Origin: Helicobacter pylori PMSS1
Lineage (GTDB): Bacteria > Campylobacterota > Campylobacteria > Campylobacterales > Arcobacteraceae
Length of the DNA stretch: 64,000 bases
Assembly (NCBI GenBank): GCA_945883785.1
Contig: CAMCYD010000001.1
Coordinates: 1 to 64,000 of the forward strand
Direction: 5' to 3'
Each line of letters begins with the position of its first letter. Position 1 is the first letter of the stretch. The position numbers and the translations under genes were made by a program. The notes under the pieces were generated by a model. It was given only the letters and a program-made list of their open reading frames with translations, was not told the origin of the DNA and did not search any database. Shown here in pieces: positions 9,205-19,405 of the stretch.

Positions 9205-11530
9205 GACTTATTTCACTTATAAAATAGATTTTAGAAATATCTTCCAATAAATTTCTAAATAAAATACTATAGCTATTGCTATCAAGCATACTTAATATAC
9301 CTAAAGACTCTGAACCATTAATTGAATGCCCCATAAAAGCTAAAATTTTATCTTTATCTAAACTAGCATCTGAAGCTAAGGTTACAATGGTATGCCTTCC
9401 AACATTTAATGCGATTGATTCAATTTTGTTAAAAATCTCATCATGTTCATTCAAAAAAAAATCATTATAAATCATTCTAATATTAGACAATGTCACATCA
9501 TAAATCTTTTGTTTTTTATCAAGAAACACTATTCTTTTTGCATCTATTTCATACTCTTTTAATACTGCAAAATATTTTTCAATAATTGTAGCAGCTGAAT
9601 TACAAAGTGGTACAACTCTGTGCCCAGTATTTTCATAGTGACCTTTTTCTTGAATATGATAAATTTTATATAGAAGACTTACTTTTGACAAATTAACAGA
9701 CTTTTCAAAATCTCTAGTTCCACAAAGCAATGATAGTGCAAATCTAACATATAAACTGTATAAATTAAATTTCTTTAATTTGTTTTTTTCATTTTTGGCT
9801 GCTTGTTTCATTTGATTAAAGAAATTTGTTAAATCACTCGTATGAATAAGCTTTCTAGAACCAACATATTCTTCTTCAAATTCATCATAATCACTATTCC
9901 GATTTACTTTCGTTCGAGTAAATTTTTTTAAAATTAAATCATTTATTTCCAGCTTATTTAAATAGCTTTTCAAAAAGTGGGAATGTTTAGCTAAGTTTGA
10001 TGAAGTCAGAGTATATTTTATGATTGGTGAATTATTCTGATCAATGTTATTGGTAGCTAATAAACTTTGAGTATTGATACTTTTATCAAATATCTTTTGA
10101 TGCACAAGCATTGTGTTCCATATATGATTAAAATTAATTGTAAAATTTCTATCTATACCCTTTACATATTTCTCAATTACATCCCTAAATCGTTCAAAAG
10201 AAATTTCTTTGTTATAAGTTTTTAAACAATTTAAGAATAATTCAATGCTCATTGGTACCTTATAATTAACAAACTCTTGAGTTTTAATACCAATAGAATC
10301 ATTAAATTGTTCATAATTTGCAAATAATTTTTTATTAAGTTTTCTCTCAATTAATGAGTAATCACTATGTTTTAAAAGTTCTTCAATGTCTTGTGTGCTT
10401 ATTCCTAGAATAATCCCTGTAAGAAAATAGATTTTATAAAAATCTTCATCATCTTGAATTTGATATTTTCTATTAAGCTTTACAGAAATAATAAGTTGAG
10501 ATAGTAAGTTTGAAAGTTGAAAAACGGTTGGGTATCTGTATAGCGAGGGTAACATTAATTTTGATTTTGCAATTGCTGCGCTTTTCGATTTAATCTGTTT
10601 GTGCTGTTGTTTTTTAGTTGTTCTTTCTTTGTTGCTACTTTTTTCACGAAAAAATTCTGCTTGTGATATTTTTTGCTCTGCCTTCTCTTCATCATTGATT
10701 GGTAAATCTTCATCAGGAATGATGTATTGTGAAGTAGAAACACCATGGCTAGATGTTTCTTCTAAATGTTTTGCATTCTCTTTTGTAGTGTCGGTGTATT
10801 TCTTTTGTGTGAAGGATCTTTTTTTAGGGGTATAATTTGCCAGATTCTCAAAAGTTTTTATTTCATCAAAAGAACTTTCTAATAAATTATTGACATTAAC
10901 TTTCAATAAACTTTTAATCCCTATATGATTTTCTTCATTTATTCCAATTGTAAATGAAAATTTTTCTTTATTTTTCGTTTCTATCCCATATATCTTTTTA
11001 TTTGCTAGCAACTCTAAAACATTTAATGGATACCTTGTGTCATTAATGATTTCTTTTATTTTTAATTTTTCAAATGTATGTATAATTTCAATAAAATGTA
11101 CAAAAAAACGGAGAGCATTTGATAAATTTATTTCATATTGATTTTTATCTTTTAAAATTTTAAGTATTGTCAAATGTACGGACAGTATAAATGAACACAC
11201 GATTTTTGATAATTTTGTATCAAAAAGTGGTAAATAAAAATATAATCGAGCAAGTTCGTAATCAGTGAATTCTTTTTTATTTGAAAAGTGAGATGAAGAA
11301 ATTTGTTTTGAAACTTCAACAAATTTATTTTTATCGATTATTTCTGTTAAATCATTTCTAAATTTCTTTTTTTTGTCTTCAAATTGTTCTATACTTTTGT
11401 TATGACCGTGTAAATATTCAATTATTTGCAATTGATCTCTAAGATAGGAATTGTCAAAAACAAATAAAAAATTACTTACTATGTTATGCAGTGCAAAACT
11501 TTGATCGTATAAAAATAGTTTTTTTATCAT
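9188..11530 (-). CDS. second large tyrosine recombinase-like protein (780 aa), variant motifs
   Basis: SLLCGTRDFE (Arg I), NVGRHTIVTLASD (in place of HxxR), LAFMGHSINGSESLGILSMLDSNSY. Confidence 0.7.
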   Translation of the reverse strand: MIKKLFLYDQSFALHNIVSNFLFVFDNSYLRDQLQIIEYLHGHNKSIEQFEDKKKKFRNDLTEIIDKNKFVEVSKQISSSHFSNKKEFTDYELARLYFYLPLFDTKLSKIVCSFILSVHLTILKILKDKNQYEINLSNALRFFVHFIEIIHTFEKLKIKEIINDTRYPLNVLELLANKKIYGIETKNKEKFSFTIGINEENHIGIKSLLKVNVNNLLESSFDEIKTFENLANYTPKKRSFTQKKYTDTTKENAKHLEETSSHGVSTSQYIIPDEDLPINDEEKAEQKISQAEFFREKSSNKERTTKKQQHKQIKSKSAAIAKSKLMLPSLYRYPTVFQLSNLLSQLIISVKLNRKYQIQDDEDFYKIYFLTGIILGISTQDIEELLKHSDYSLIERKLNKKLFANYEQFNDSIGIKTQEFVNYKVPMSIELFLNCLKTYNKEISFERFRDVIEKYVKGIDRNFTINFNHIWNTMLVHQKIFDKSINTQSLLATNNIDQNNSPIIKYTLTSSNLAKHSHFLKSYLNKLEINDLILKKFTRTKVNRNSDYDEFEEEYVGSRKLIHTSDLTNFFNQMKQAAKNEKNKLKKFNLYSLYVRFALSLLCGTRDFEKSVNLSKVSLLYKIYHIQEKGHYENTGHRVVPLCNSAATIIEKYFAVLKEYEIDAKRIVFLDKKQKIYDVTLSNIRMIYNDFFLNEHDEIFNKIESIALNVGRHTIVTLASDASLDKDKILAFMGHSINGSESLGILSMLDSNSYSILFRNLLEDISKIYFISEISHDIGI

Positions 11531-12936
11531 TTAAGATAACTACTTAAATCTAAAATCTCAAAGTCATCACTTGTAATATGTCTTTTAATTACTTTACGAC
11601 CATTTACAAAAACACCGCTGTATTTAGAAACTAAAGCTAATGTATGAAAAATATGTTCATACTCTTTTGAACAAGCATCATGTAAATGTTTAAAATTATT
11701 TAATTCCAGTGTAGAATCATCCAATGCATGAATGTAAAAATCTCCATATTGTTTAAAATCTCCATCGTGAACACATTTAAAATAATATTTTTTATTTTTT
11801 ATATAGACTAATTCTTCATATGACTTGTATTTGTCATTAGTATCATTTTGAATATTTAATGAGATTTGTAATTTATGTAATTGATCACAAATAGGGCATT
11901 TTACATCTAATTGTAATAATCTATTTTTTATCAAAAGATTTGAATATTTATAGAAATCAGCGGTATTCATTAAATATTTCACGGTTGGAATACTCGCTTG
12001 GATATTGTTATCAAAAATGTCAATGTAGTAAATAAAATCTTTATTTATTGGTTTTATATTAGATTTGAACCATTTAATTAATTGATTATTATTTAATTTT
12101 GTAATCATTACATCATTAAATTTGTAGCTAAATGAAGCATAATTTCTAAATATTGTACGATCATGATTACAATCAAAATAAATTTTATCTTCCATAATAT
12201 TAATATAATTGTTTTTCTCACTGACGGAAAACTTTTTTGCACAAATAGGACAATATAAATATTTAACTTCTTTCCACGTAAAATCACCACTAATTGTTTC
12301 TGAAGATAAATACTCTTTTCTGGATTCTTGTAATAAATTAATTCTTGGATTGCTATTTCCATCATTCAAAAAATTCTTTTTATTTCTTGTTTTGTGAAAA
12401 ACTGTTCCATAAAAAGATTTTTGTGTATTTTCATTTAGTAATAAAAATTTTTGATTTTCAAAAATATCTTTAATTATTTTTGAACTTAGTTCTCCGTATT
12501 CGTTAGAATAAAGTAACATAAATGATAAAATTTCTAGTTGACCATGTTTGATTTTCTTTTCTGCTGAGCAAGAAATAAACTCTACCTTTATAGTATCTTC
12601 TTTTGAAATGTATTCATTATAATATAGTATTTTTATTATCATATATTTTGTCAAATCTACGACTTCGTGTATATCTGAAATGACTGGTGATAAAATATTT
12701 GGCAAATTTGATAATGAACCTTGAAAATATTTAGAATTTTCATCAACAAAAATTCTTAATGGCAAATCTAAAATATTTTTGATTTGACCCTTATCAATTG
12801 AATTAAAAATATCTAGGTTTCTATAATTCGTTAAAATTTTCTTCCATGTGGGATCAGCATACAAATATCTATCTATGTAATAAAATAAAATCTCCAAATT
12901 AACTGTAATAACTCGTTTTAAAGGTTTCTTTAACAT
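11527..12936 (-). CDS. protein with duplicated zinc-binding module (469 aa)
   Basis: YLYCPICAKKF...IYFDCNHD and VKCPICDQLH...YYFKCVHD repeats; ATGA overlap with the next ORF. Confidence 0.7.
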   Translation of the reverse strand: MLKKPLKRVITVNLEILFYYIDRYLYADPTWKKILTNYRNLDIFNSIDKGQIKNILDLPLRIFVDENSKYFQGSLSNLPNILSPVISDIHEVVDLTKYMIIKILYYNEYISKEDTIKVEFISCSAEKKIKHGQLEILSFMLLYSNEYGELSSKIIKDIFENQKFLLLNENTQKSFYGTVFHKTRNKKNFLNDGNSNPRINLLQESRKEYLSSETISGDFTWKEVKYLYCPICAKKFSVSEKNNYINIMEDKIYFDCNHDRTIFRNYASFSYKFNDVMITKLNNNQLIKWFKSNIKPINKDFIYYIDIFDNNIQASIPTVKYLMNTADFYKYSNLLIKNRLLQLDVKCPICDQLHKLQISLNIQNDTNDKYKSYEELVYIKNKKYYFKCVHDGDFKQYGDFYIHALDDSTLELNNFKHLHDACSKEYEHIFHTLALVSKYSGVFVNGRKVIKRHITSDDFEILDLSSYLK

Positions 12937-12940
12937 ATGT

Positions 12941-13675
12941 TTATATCAGATTACTTAAATTGGATAGAACATATTTTGATAAGTATTCAAATGATGGTGG
13001 ATTATCGACAAGTGTATAAATTGGTTGATCATAATTTTGATCATATTGTTTTATCTTTTGTTCAAGTGTTAATAAAAACAATTTAATACCTTCCCCTTGA
13101 TATGCCAATTCGTATTGTTGAATTAAATTCAATGTATCATTAATAGTAAAATTATAGTCTTTATTACTATATAGAGAGTATAAATCAAAATAATCCCTTA
13201 TCTTAACACGTTTATAAAACATCAATGATTTAAATTTAAATATTGATTCAACTGACATTATTTTAATATTACCGTAAAAACTATAAGAATCTTGATTAAA
13301 TATATCTTGATTTCCAACATTATGACTGCAATCAAAAAAAGTAATTTTTACATCACTAATTAACCAATCTTGTTGATAGTTATCTATACTATCTCCATCT
13401 CTTTCAAATTCATATTGCTGGCTCTTTGATGCTTCAAGCGGTACAATCTTTTCTTCCCCATAAATTTCTATACAAAATTTGATAAAATTTTCTATTTCAT
13501 TAGTCGGCAATTTTCCATTAATAAAGAAATCTAAATCTTCCGATTCTCTATGTTGAATGCGATATGATAATGCTGTTCCACCAGCTAAACGAAAATCAAA
13601 TTCTGAAAAAATTGAATGATCTTTAATTTGCTCAAGCACATTTTTTAATTGTAACGTCATTGAATTCCTTTTCAA
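12941..13675 (-). CDS. AbiEii/AbiGii-type nucleotidyltransferase
   Basis: FRLAGGTALSYRIQHRESEDLDFFINGKLP is the AbiEii NTase signature. Confidence 0.85.
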   Translation of the reverse strand: MKRNSMTLQLKNVLEQIKDHSIFSEFDFRLAGGTALSYRIQHRESEDLDFFINGKLPTNEIENFIKFCIEIYGEEKIVPLEASKSQQYEFERDGDSIDNYQQDWLISDVKITFFDCSHNVGNQDIFNQDSYSFYGNIKIMSVESIFKFKSLMFYKRVKIRDYFDLYSLYSNKDYNFTINDTLNLIQQYELAYQGEGIKLFLLTLEQKIKQYDQNYDQPIYTLVDNPPSFEYLSKYVLSNLSNLI

Positions 13676-14345
13676 AATAATTAATCATTTTTTTAATGAT
13701 CAGTTTCTTTCTGAATGTTATATTAGAAGCATCAACTTCTTTTTCAACTTCATCATATCCGTTAACTCGACAGAAATAATCTACTACTCTTTGTGATGGA
13801 TTAATAAGAAATTGAATATTTAATTCATCATGATAATTAAACTCTTTATTATACAGTTTAGATTCAAAATAATCGATTTGTCTTAGTGCTTCATATTTAT
13901 TCTTATCATCAATTTTAGAATTATAAACAGTTGTTCTTACTCTATCTATTCCAAAAGATTTACAAAGAATATCAGTATCAATTTGGTCTGCTCTTTCCAT
14001 ATAAACAATAATTATATTTTTGATATTTAACTTTTCCTTATTCTTTGTAGACCAAAATAAATCTTTTGAGAATATTGATTTATCTAGACTAATATAACGT
14101 GTAGTGTCTTTGTATTTTGGAATATATTTATCCTTTTCTTTTTGATAAGACAGAATTAATTCTACCTGTTTTGTGTCTAGTGATTTCAAAAGGATAGCTA
14201 GGTTTTTCCTATTATGATTATCGTTAGACCAATCAAATAAAGTACTATTTGAAATATTGAATATATCATTTATCTCTTTATTTGTCACCTGATACTCCTC
14301 TATATGTATATCTAGTATTTTATCCGAATATAGTATTTTTGTCAA
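13632..14345 (-). CDS. partner of the nucleotidyltransferase, first gene of operon (237 aa, HTH-like N-terminus)
   Basis: NKEINDIFNISNSTLFDWSNDNHNR resembles an HTH; overlaps the NTase start by 44 bp. Confidence 0.55.
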   Translation of the reverse strand: MTKILYSDKILDIHIEEYQVTNKEINDIFNISNSTLFDWSNDNHNRKNLAILLKSLDTKQVELILSYQKEKDKYIPKYKDTTRYISLDKSIFSKDLFWSTKNKEKLNIKNIIIVYMERADQIDTDILCKSFGIDRVRTTVYNSKIDDKNKYEALRQIDYFESKLYNKEFNYHDELNIQFLINPSQRVVDYFCRVNGYDEVEKEVDASNITFRKKLIIKKMINYFEKEFNDVTIKKCA

Positions 14346-14560
14346 ATTTCCGTTAAAAAGTAAAATTCACCTATTTTTAGCTGAGTTATACAATAATGCA
14401 GGGTAAAAAACCATATTTAATAATAATTATTGCCATAATTACATAAATAATAGATATATAATCCAAATGTATTAATAAATATTTTGGGGTTATTTGGCAT
14501 ATTGCGACGACTTTTTCAGATAAGAATATATACAAATATTTACTACAAACTAGAGTGAAA

Positions 14561-14908
14561 TCACTTTTTAGATTCTACTCTATCTTTGCACATAAGTTGA
14601 TTTGCTTTTAATCCATTTTGAATAAAACTATCCAAAACTATATTCATAATTTTTTCTTTGTTCTCTTTATTTTCTTTATTGAGAATGACAATTCTTTCTA
14701 AATATAATTTTTTTGCTTTTTCTAATTTATCTTTTTCTTTTTTTAAAATAGCATTAAACTTTGAATCTATCCTTTCAATTTCTTCTTTTGTCTCTATATT
14801 CATTTCATCAATTTTTAATTTTAAAAGTGTATTTAAAAAGTCTTTAATCTCTTTAGATAGAGTATCTTTTTTATTTATATATTTTTTAATTATTTTATCA
14901 TCAATCAT
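14561..14908 (-). CDS. coiled-coil protein (115 aa)
   Basis: Highly charged Lys/Glu-rich helical composition. Confidence 0.5.
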   Translation of the reverse strand: MIDDKIIKKYINKKDTLSKEIKDFLNTLLKLKIDEMNIETKEEIERIDSKFNAILKKEKDKLEKAKKLYLERIVILNKENKENKEKIMNIVLDSFIQNGLKANQLMCKDRVESKK

Positions 14909-15095
14909 GTCTAACTTCCTATATTATTCTTTTATTCAATTTGTAGTATATAATGATTTTTATTAAAAAATATTATTGTGAATATATTGAAGATTTGAGC
15001 TACTTTTTGAATTGATATTAAACTTAATTATTTAAAATCTCATTTTAGATCTTTTGTTATAACTTGTTTTTTTTCTAAGGTTTTGTTACAGATCA

Positions 15096-15340
15096 TCACA
15101 TTGCCATTTTTACTTTACCATCAGTTTGTAAAATTGCTTTTAATAAACATTTACCTATTTTAATTTCATTATCAATATTAATGTATTGGTATACAAAATT
15201 AAAATTTTTCTTATCTAATTTTTTGCCAATCAAATTACTTTTGACAATTTGTCTACCATTATAATCTGCAGAAATAATATTTTTATATCGTTTCTTACTT
15301 CACCACTCTCTTCTTTTTGGACTTCCGAATCTCAATTAAA
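15096..15340 (-). pseudogene. degraded minus-strand coding remnant
   Basis: FGSPKRREW*SKKRYKNIISADYNGRQIVKSNLIGKKLDKKNFNFVYQYINIDNEIKIGKCLLKAILQTDGKVKMAM*: protein-like but interrupted by a stop and without a start. Confidence 0.35.
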
Positions 15341-15415
15341 TATCAATATTTTATTTTTATTACACTTGTGCTGTGATATTTGAATATATAATTCACATTA
15401 AACCTCAAATTATTT

Positions 15416-16378
15416 TCACTTAAAACTAACGGCTACTTTTCTCATCCTACTTTGGCTCTTCTTATAGTATATTCTTGTTATAGAGGGATCTGAATGACCT
15501 AAAAAATCTTGTGCATCACCCAAATCCACACCATTTTCTCTCATTTGCATAGCACAGGTGTGTCTTAAAATATGGATTCCCCTACTTTTAACATTAGCAC
15601 ATTTGGTGATATCACTAAAATAGTTATATAAACTGTGTCTAGTAAGCTTACCACCTCTAATCTGGTGGAATAGGAGTTCGTTTGACTTTCTTATGATTTT
15701 AAAAAAATCAAGTTCTTTTTTTATATGTGCATAAAGAATTGGAACGATTCTCTCTTTATGCCCTTTTCCTTTAACCGTAATATCCACGATTGCTACTTTT
15801 TGATCGATGTAGGGTTCAGAGATACTTGATGGTTGGAGTGTACAGATCTCTTCTGCCCTTAATCCTCCGTAAAGTCCAAATTTAAAAGCTAGGTTTACTG
15901 TATAGATATACTCTTGTGATTTTAGTTCATCACAAAGATTATTTTTATTATTGGTCATAGAGTATCTTCTATAGAGGTTGGAGAGATACTTTTTGATTTT
16001 TGTTAGAGATTCAACATCAAGTGATTTTATTTCACATTGTTCCCTTTTAAATTGAATTTTATTCCATTTAATCTTGAGTGATAGTTCGTTCTCATCTTCT
16101 ATAAAATTAATAAAAAGTTTGAGTGCTTTTTTATATGCACTGTTTGTCCAATAGGAAAAAATTCTTAGTGAGTTGTTTTTATTTTCAGCAAACTTAATTG
16201 CTTCGCTTATAATTCGATGATTAAGCTCTTCAATTGTAGTCATTCTATTTTTCTCATCGATATAGGCTAAAAAATTATCAATAATATATTGATAGCTATC
16301 AATAGTTTTTGGATCTTTTTGTTGGAGTTCTAATTCAGTGATAAACTGATCTTTGAAATAACTAAAAAACTTATACAT
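15416..16378 (-). CDS. tyrosine recombinase / phage-type integrase (XerC/D/H-like)
   Basis: YGGLRAEEICTLQ, HILRHTCAMQM, DFLGHSDPSITRIYYKKS. Confidence 0.92.
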   Translation of the reverse strand: MYKFFSYFKDQFITELELQQKDPKTIDSYQYIIDNFLAYIDEKNRMTTIEELNHRIISEAIKFAENKNNSLRIFSYWTNSAYKKALKLFINFIEDENELSLKIKWNKIQFKREQCEIKSLDVESLTKIKKYLSNLYRRYSMTNNKNNLCDELKSQEYIYTVNLAFKFGLYGGLRAEEICTLQPSSISEPYIDQKVAIVDITVKGKGHKERIVPILYAHIKKELDFFKIIRKSNELLFHQIRGGKLTRHSLYNYFSDITKCANVKSRGIHILRHTCAMQMRENGVDLGDAQDFLGHSDPSITRIYYKKSQSRMRKVAVSFK

Positions 16379-16433
16379 CTCTCAAACCTCCATTTTATAA
16401 TATTTTGAAGCACTTTTTACTCTGCCGATAAAA

Positions 16434-16456
16434 TTACATACTAGCTTAGTATGTAA
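16434..16456. repeat. perfect 10-bp inverted repeat upstream of the integrase
   Basis: TTACATACTA-GCT-TAGTATGTAA read directly. Confidence 0.85.
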
Positions 16457-16673
16457 TATTGCGCATAAACCTCTTTTTATCTTTTCTTGCACTGTTTTAT
16501 TTGCATTATTCAATTGTATAAGAACTTACCGCATCTGAAATTTCGTTTTTAAAAGTCCTCATTTACAGATTTTCTATTTTAATTCACTTCGCGAAACACC
16601 CTCTTCGAGTAAATAATTTATACTTCAATTAATAAAAACTGTTCACTGAGACTTTCAAAAAAGGATAGAAAAA

Positions 16674-17207
16674 ATGGCAAATCTCAATAGTTCACGAATA
16701 AAAGCAATCCAAGTGCAAATTGCAAAAATTGAAGAGGATATTAAACGATACAATAATGATATAAGTGATATTCAGATGAATATCACTACAAAACAACAAC
16801 AAATTAAAAACTATAAAGAAGAACTCTCCAAACTTCAAACTGCTTCAAAAAATATCATCATCTCTGAACATGCAATAGTAAGATACGTAGAGCGGGTTCT
16901 CAAAATTGATATGGATAAACTTTCTAAAGAAATCATTAGTGATGAGTTTAAAAAAAGTGTAGCAAAACTTGGAAATGGTACTTATACTCATAACAATCAT
17001 TTTATTAAAGTTGTTGATAATGTAATTGTTACAGTTACGTCAAAAGAAGATGCTCCAGTATCAAAACCTTTAAAGCCAAAAAAACAGACAAAAAAGCCCC
17101 ATTTTTCTCAAAAAAATCTAAAAGATAAAAAACCAAAAAAATATGTGGATGAGTTTATGGATGATTATTTTGAAGATGGAGATAGCGATGAATTTGAGAA
17201 TCTTTAA
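16674..17207 (+). CDS. coiled-coil hypothetical protein (177 aa)
   Basis: N-terminal coiled coil followed by IISEHAIVRYVERVLKIDMDKL. Confidence 0.6.
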   Translation: MANLNSSRIKAIQVQIAKIEEDIKRYNNDISDIQMNITTKQQQIKNYKEELSKLQTASKNIIISEHAIVRYVERVLKIDMDKLSKEIISDEFKKSVAKLGNGTYTHNNHFIKVVDNVIVTVTSKEDAPVSKPLKPKKQTKKPHFSQKNLKDKKPKKYVDEFMDDYFEDGDSDEFENL

Positions 17208-17238
17208 GGAGTACTTGAAAGTATAGAAATAAAATATT

Positions 17239-17613
17239 TTATAACCAGTGAAGTACCCCCAAACTATAACAACCCACTCCACAAAAAGCCCCAATAAATG
17301 GGCTATACAACAATACCAATCTTAATATCTTAAAAAGCAACTCCTCTTTGCTCTTTAACTCACCATTGATTTTTCTATTGAACTTTTTAAGATGTGCGCA
17401 TAACAGTAAAGATGCACTAAAAAGAGAAACTATCAGTTTTTCTTGTCCATTAAATTCATAATAAAAGAGATATTCAACTACAATTTCTACCATATAGGAT
17501 AAAAAATAAACTATAGCAAACGATAAACCACTAAAAAATAGGAAAATAGCAACTAAAATTAAAAATGATACTAGAAGAGCCATAATCTCTAAAGATAATC
17601 TTTTTATATCCAA
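17239..17613 (-). CDS. membrane protein
   Basis: Multiple hydrophobic segments. Confidence 0.5.
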   Translation of the reverse strand: MDIKRLSLEIMALLVSFLILVAIFLFFSGLSFAIVYFLSYMVEIVVEYLFYYEFNGQEKLIVSLFSASLLLCAHLKKFNRKINGELKSKEELLFKILRLVLLYSPFIGAFCGVGCYSLGVLHWL

Positions 17614-17682
17614 TGGTTTATTTTCTCTCTAATTTTCTCATTTTTGACATAGTTATCAATTAAGAGTGCAGATATCACATCT

Positions 17683-17973
17683 CTAACAATTCTCATCAAT
17701 CCCTCTTTGTTTTAGTATCTTGCACACTTCCAAATTATCAACATAATTCCAAGCTCTTAGTAGTTCAAAGTAAAAATCTGATTTTACAACTATTGCTTGG
17801 AGTGTGTCATTTTCCACGAGAGCTAGATTGGTTTGTAAAGAGTGAAGTAACTCTTTAGTATTCTCTTTAAAATTTTCCAATTCAACTACATCTTTTCCTT
17901 GAAATGGAAATCCTTCATAAAAATCTCGATTTAAATAGGCTAAATGGGTGTCAAGTTGTTCTGGTGTCATCAA
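17683..17973 (-). CDS. hypothetical protein
   Basis: Intact ORF in a closely spaced minus-strand cluster. Confidence 0.5.
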   Translation of the reverse strand: MMTPEQLDTHLAYLNRDFYEGFPFQGKDVVELENFKENTKELLHSLQTNLALVENDTLQAIVVKSDFYFELLRAWNYVDNLEVCKILKQRGIDENC

Positions 17974-17979
17974 TCTCTC

Positions 17980-18180
17980 CTAAATATAATCAGCGAATGT
18001 TTTTAACATCTTAGAATCTAGCACAAATTTATCGTAGCTAAAAATTATCCCAAGAGTAAGGAGTGATAATCCACCTGCTAACTCTTCATAATTTGTGTAG
18101 TTTATTATCAAATAGATACCAGATGAATAAAAAAATACAAAGAGGATCACTAAACTTTTGAGATTATTTCGTGTCATCAT
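17980..18180 (-). CDS. small membrane protein
   Basis: Hydrophobic 66-aa ORF overlapping the next ORF's start. Confidence 0.5.
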   Translation of the reverse strand: MMTRNNLKSLVILFVFFYSSGIYLIINYTNYEELAGGLSLLTLGIIFSYDKFVLDSKMLKTFADYI

Positions 18181-18395
18181 TTAGTAGCTCCATTTTCCCA
18201 TAAGCTTTTAAATTGTTTCATATCAAGATAGGAGGTAAGTGCTTCATTTATAATCTCTTGTGTAGAGAGATGAAGCTCTTTTTGTAAGCTCTCTAATATT
18301 GTTCTTTGTTCATAGGATAGATTTACTATCACTTTTAGAGGCTTTTCACCTTTTATAATCTTCACAATATCACTTCGTTTTTTAGTATTCCCCAT
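18177..18395 (-). CDS. ribbon-helix-helix-like protein
   Basis: LKVIVNLSYEQRTILESLQKELHLSTQEIINEALTSYLDMKQ. Confidence 0.6.
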   Translation of the reverse strand: MGNTKKRSDIVKIIKGEKPLKVIVNLSYEQRTILESLQKELHLSTQEIINEALTSYLDMKQFKSLWENGATK

Positions 18396-18663
18396 TGCTA
18401 TCCCCTTCTTCTACCTCTTGGTATTGTTGGTATGTTTCATCTAGTGATACTCTAGCATTGTTGTAGAGATAGCCCATAAACCCAACATATGTAAAAGTGA
18501 CAACCCCAATAGGAAAATAAGATAGAAAATCTGGGTACTCTAAAAACATAAACCATAAAGAGAATCCAATAGAAATAAGCAAATAGTAAAATGTACCCCG
18601 TTTCATTTTTGTTTGTATACCAATAATAATTCGTAATCTTTCTAACTTCTCAGCTTGTGTCAT
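18382..18663 (-). CDS. small membrane protein
   Basis: Two TM-like segments; overlaps the RHH ORF. Confidence 0.5.
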   Translation of the reverse strand: MTQAEKLERLRIIIGIQTKMKRGTFYYLLISIGFSLWFMFLEYPDFLSYFPIGVVTFTYVGFMGYLYNNARVSLDETYQQYQEVEEGDSNGEY

Positions 18664-18870
18664 AGTTTCTCCAAAATAGATTTTTATACTTGAAATTTTA
18701 CTTATCTATCACGAATAGGGTTTTTCGTAAGATGATTTATGACTTTTTTATTTTCAAAATCCTCATACTTTAAATAGTTTTTAAATCCAAACGAAAGAGG
18801 GTATTCGAATGGTTGATTTACACTTTCGTAATAAAAATAAAACCAAAAACCAAACCAAAAGGAAAACACA

Positions 18871-19218
18871 ATGTTTCAATTTTTTGATATAAAACTTACA
18901 ATAATCACATCTTTAGTAGTACTAGTTGCACTCATTTCATTAGATAAAAAGAAAGAGAAAAGAAAATACACTTTTTTAACATTTACACTTTTACTCTTCA
19001 CTTATACTTTTACACTGTTTCCTTATGTTCAATATAGATATGCCATTGATAGTATTAGAATCTTTAACAATGGAAAATCTTTAGAGTGCATCTCAAACCA
19101 AAACAATTTTGGAAGTACTGAAAAGTTCCTTGTGAATAACCAAAATTGGACAGTAAAAGAGTATGAGTTTGTAAGAGATGATGGCTTGATGGTTATGGCT
19201 CATAAGTGTGAGGAGTAA
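18871..19218 (+). CDS. membrane-associated hypothetical protein
   Basis: Two N-terminal TM segments plus a soluble tail with two Cys. Confidence 0.5.
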   Translation: MFQFFDIKLTIITSLVVLVALISLDKKKEKRKYTFLTFTLLLFTYTFTLFPYVQYRYAIDSIRIFNNGKSLECISNQNNFGSTEKFLVNNQNWTVKEYEFVRDDGLMVMAHKCEE

Positions 19219-19402
19219 AATAAAAGATAAAGTTTTTACAATGTATCCTTCGTTCAAAAATTACAATGGATACCAAATGATAGATGATGCACTTTTAAAT
19301 GAACTCATAAGCTTTTCAATAATAGCTATTGTAATTATTGCTCTTGCTTTCTTTGGAAACTTTTATGCTAATAAGCTTGATAAAAAGAGTGAGGAATCAT
19401 AA
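19208..19402 (+). CDS. small single-TM protein
   Basis: Hydrophobic segment IIAIVIIALAFFGNFYA. Confidence 0.45.
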   Translation: MRSKIKDKVFTMYPSFKNYNGYQMIDDALLNELISFSIIAIVIIALAFFGNFYANKLDKKSEES

Positions 19403-19405
19403 TCA

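Noticed and set aside
10555-10835. ORFs 10555..10746 minus and 10599..10835 plus
   Set aside because: Lie entirely within the 780-aa recombinase-like gene in other frames; composition reflects AT-rich coding DNA.
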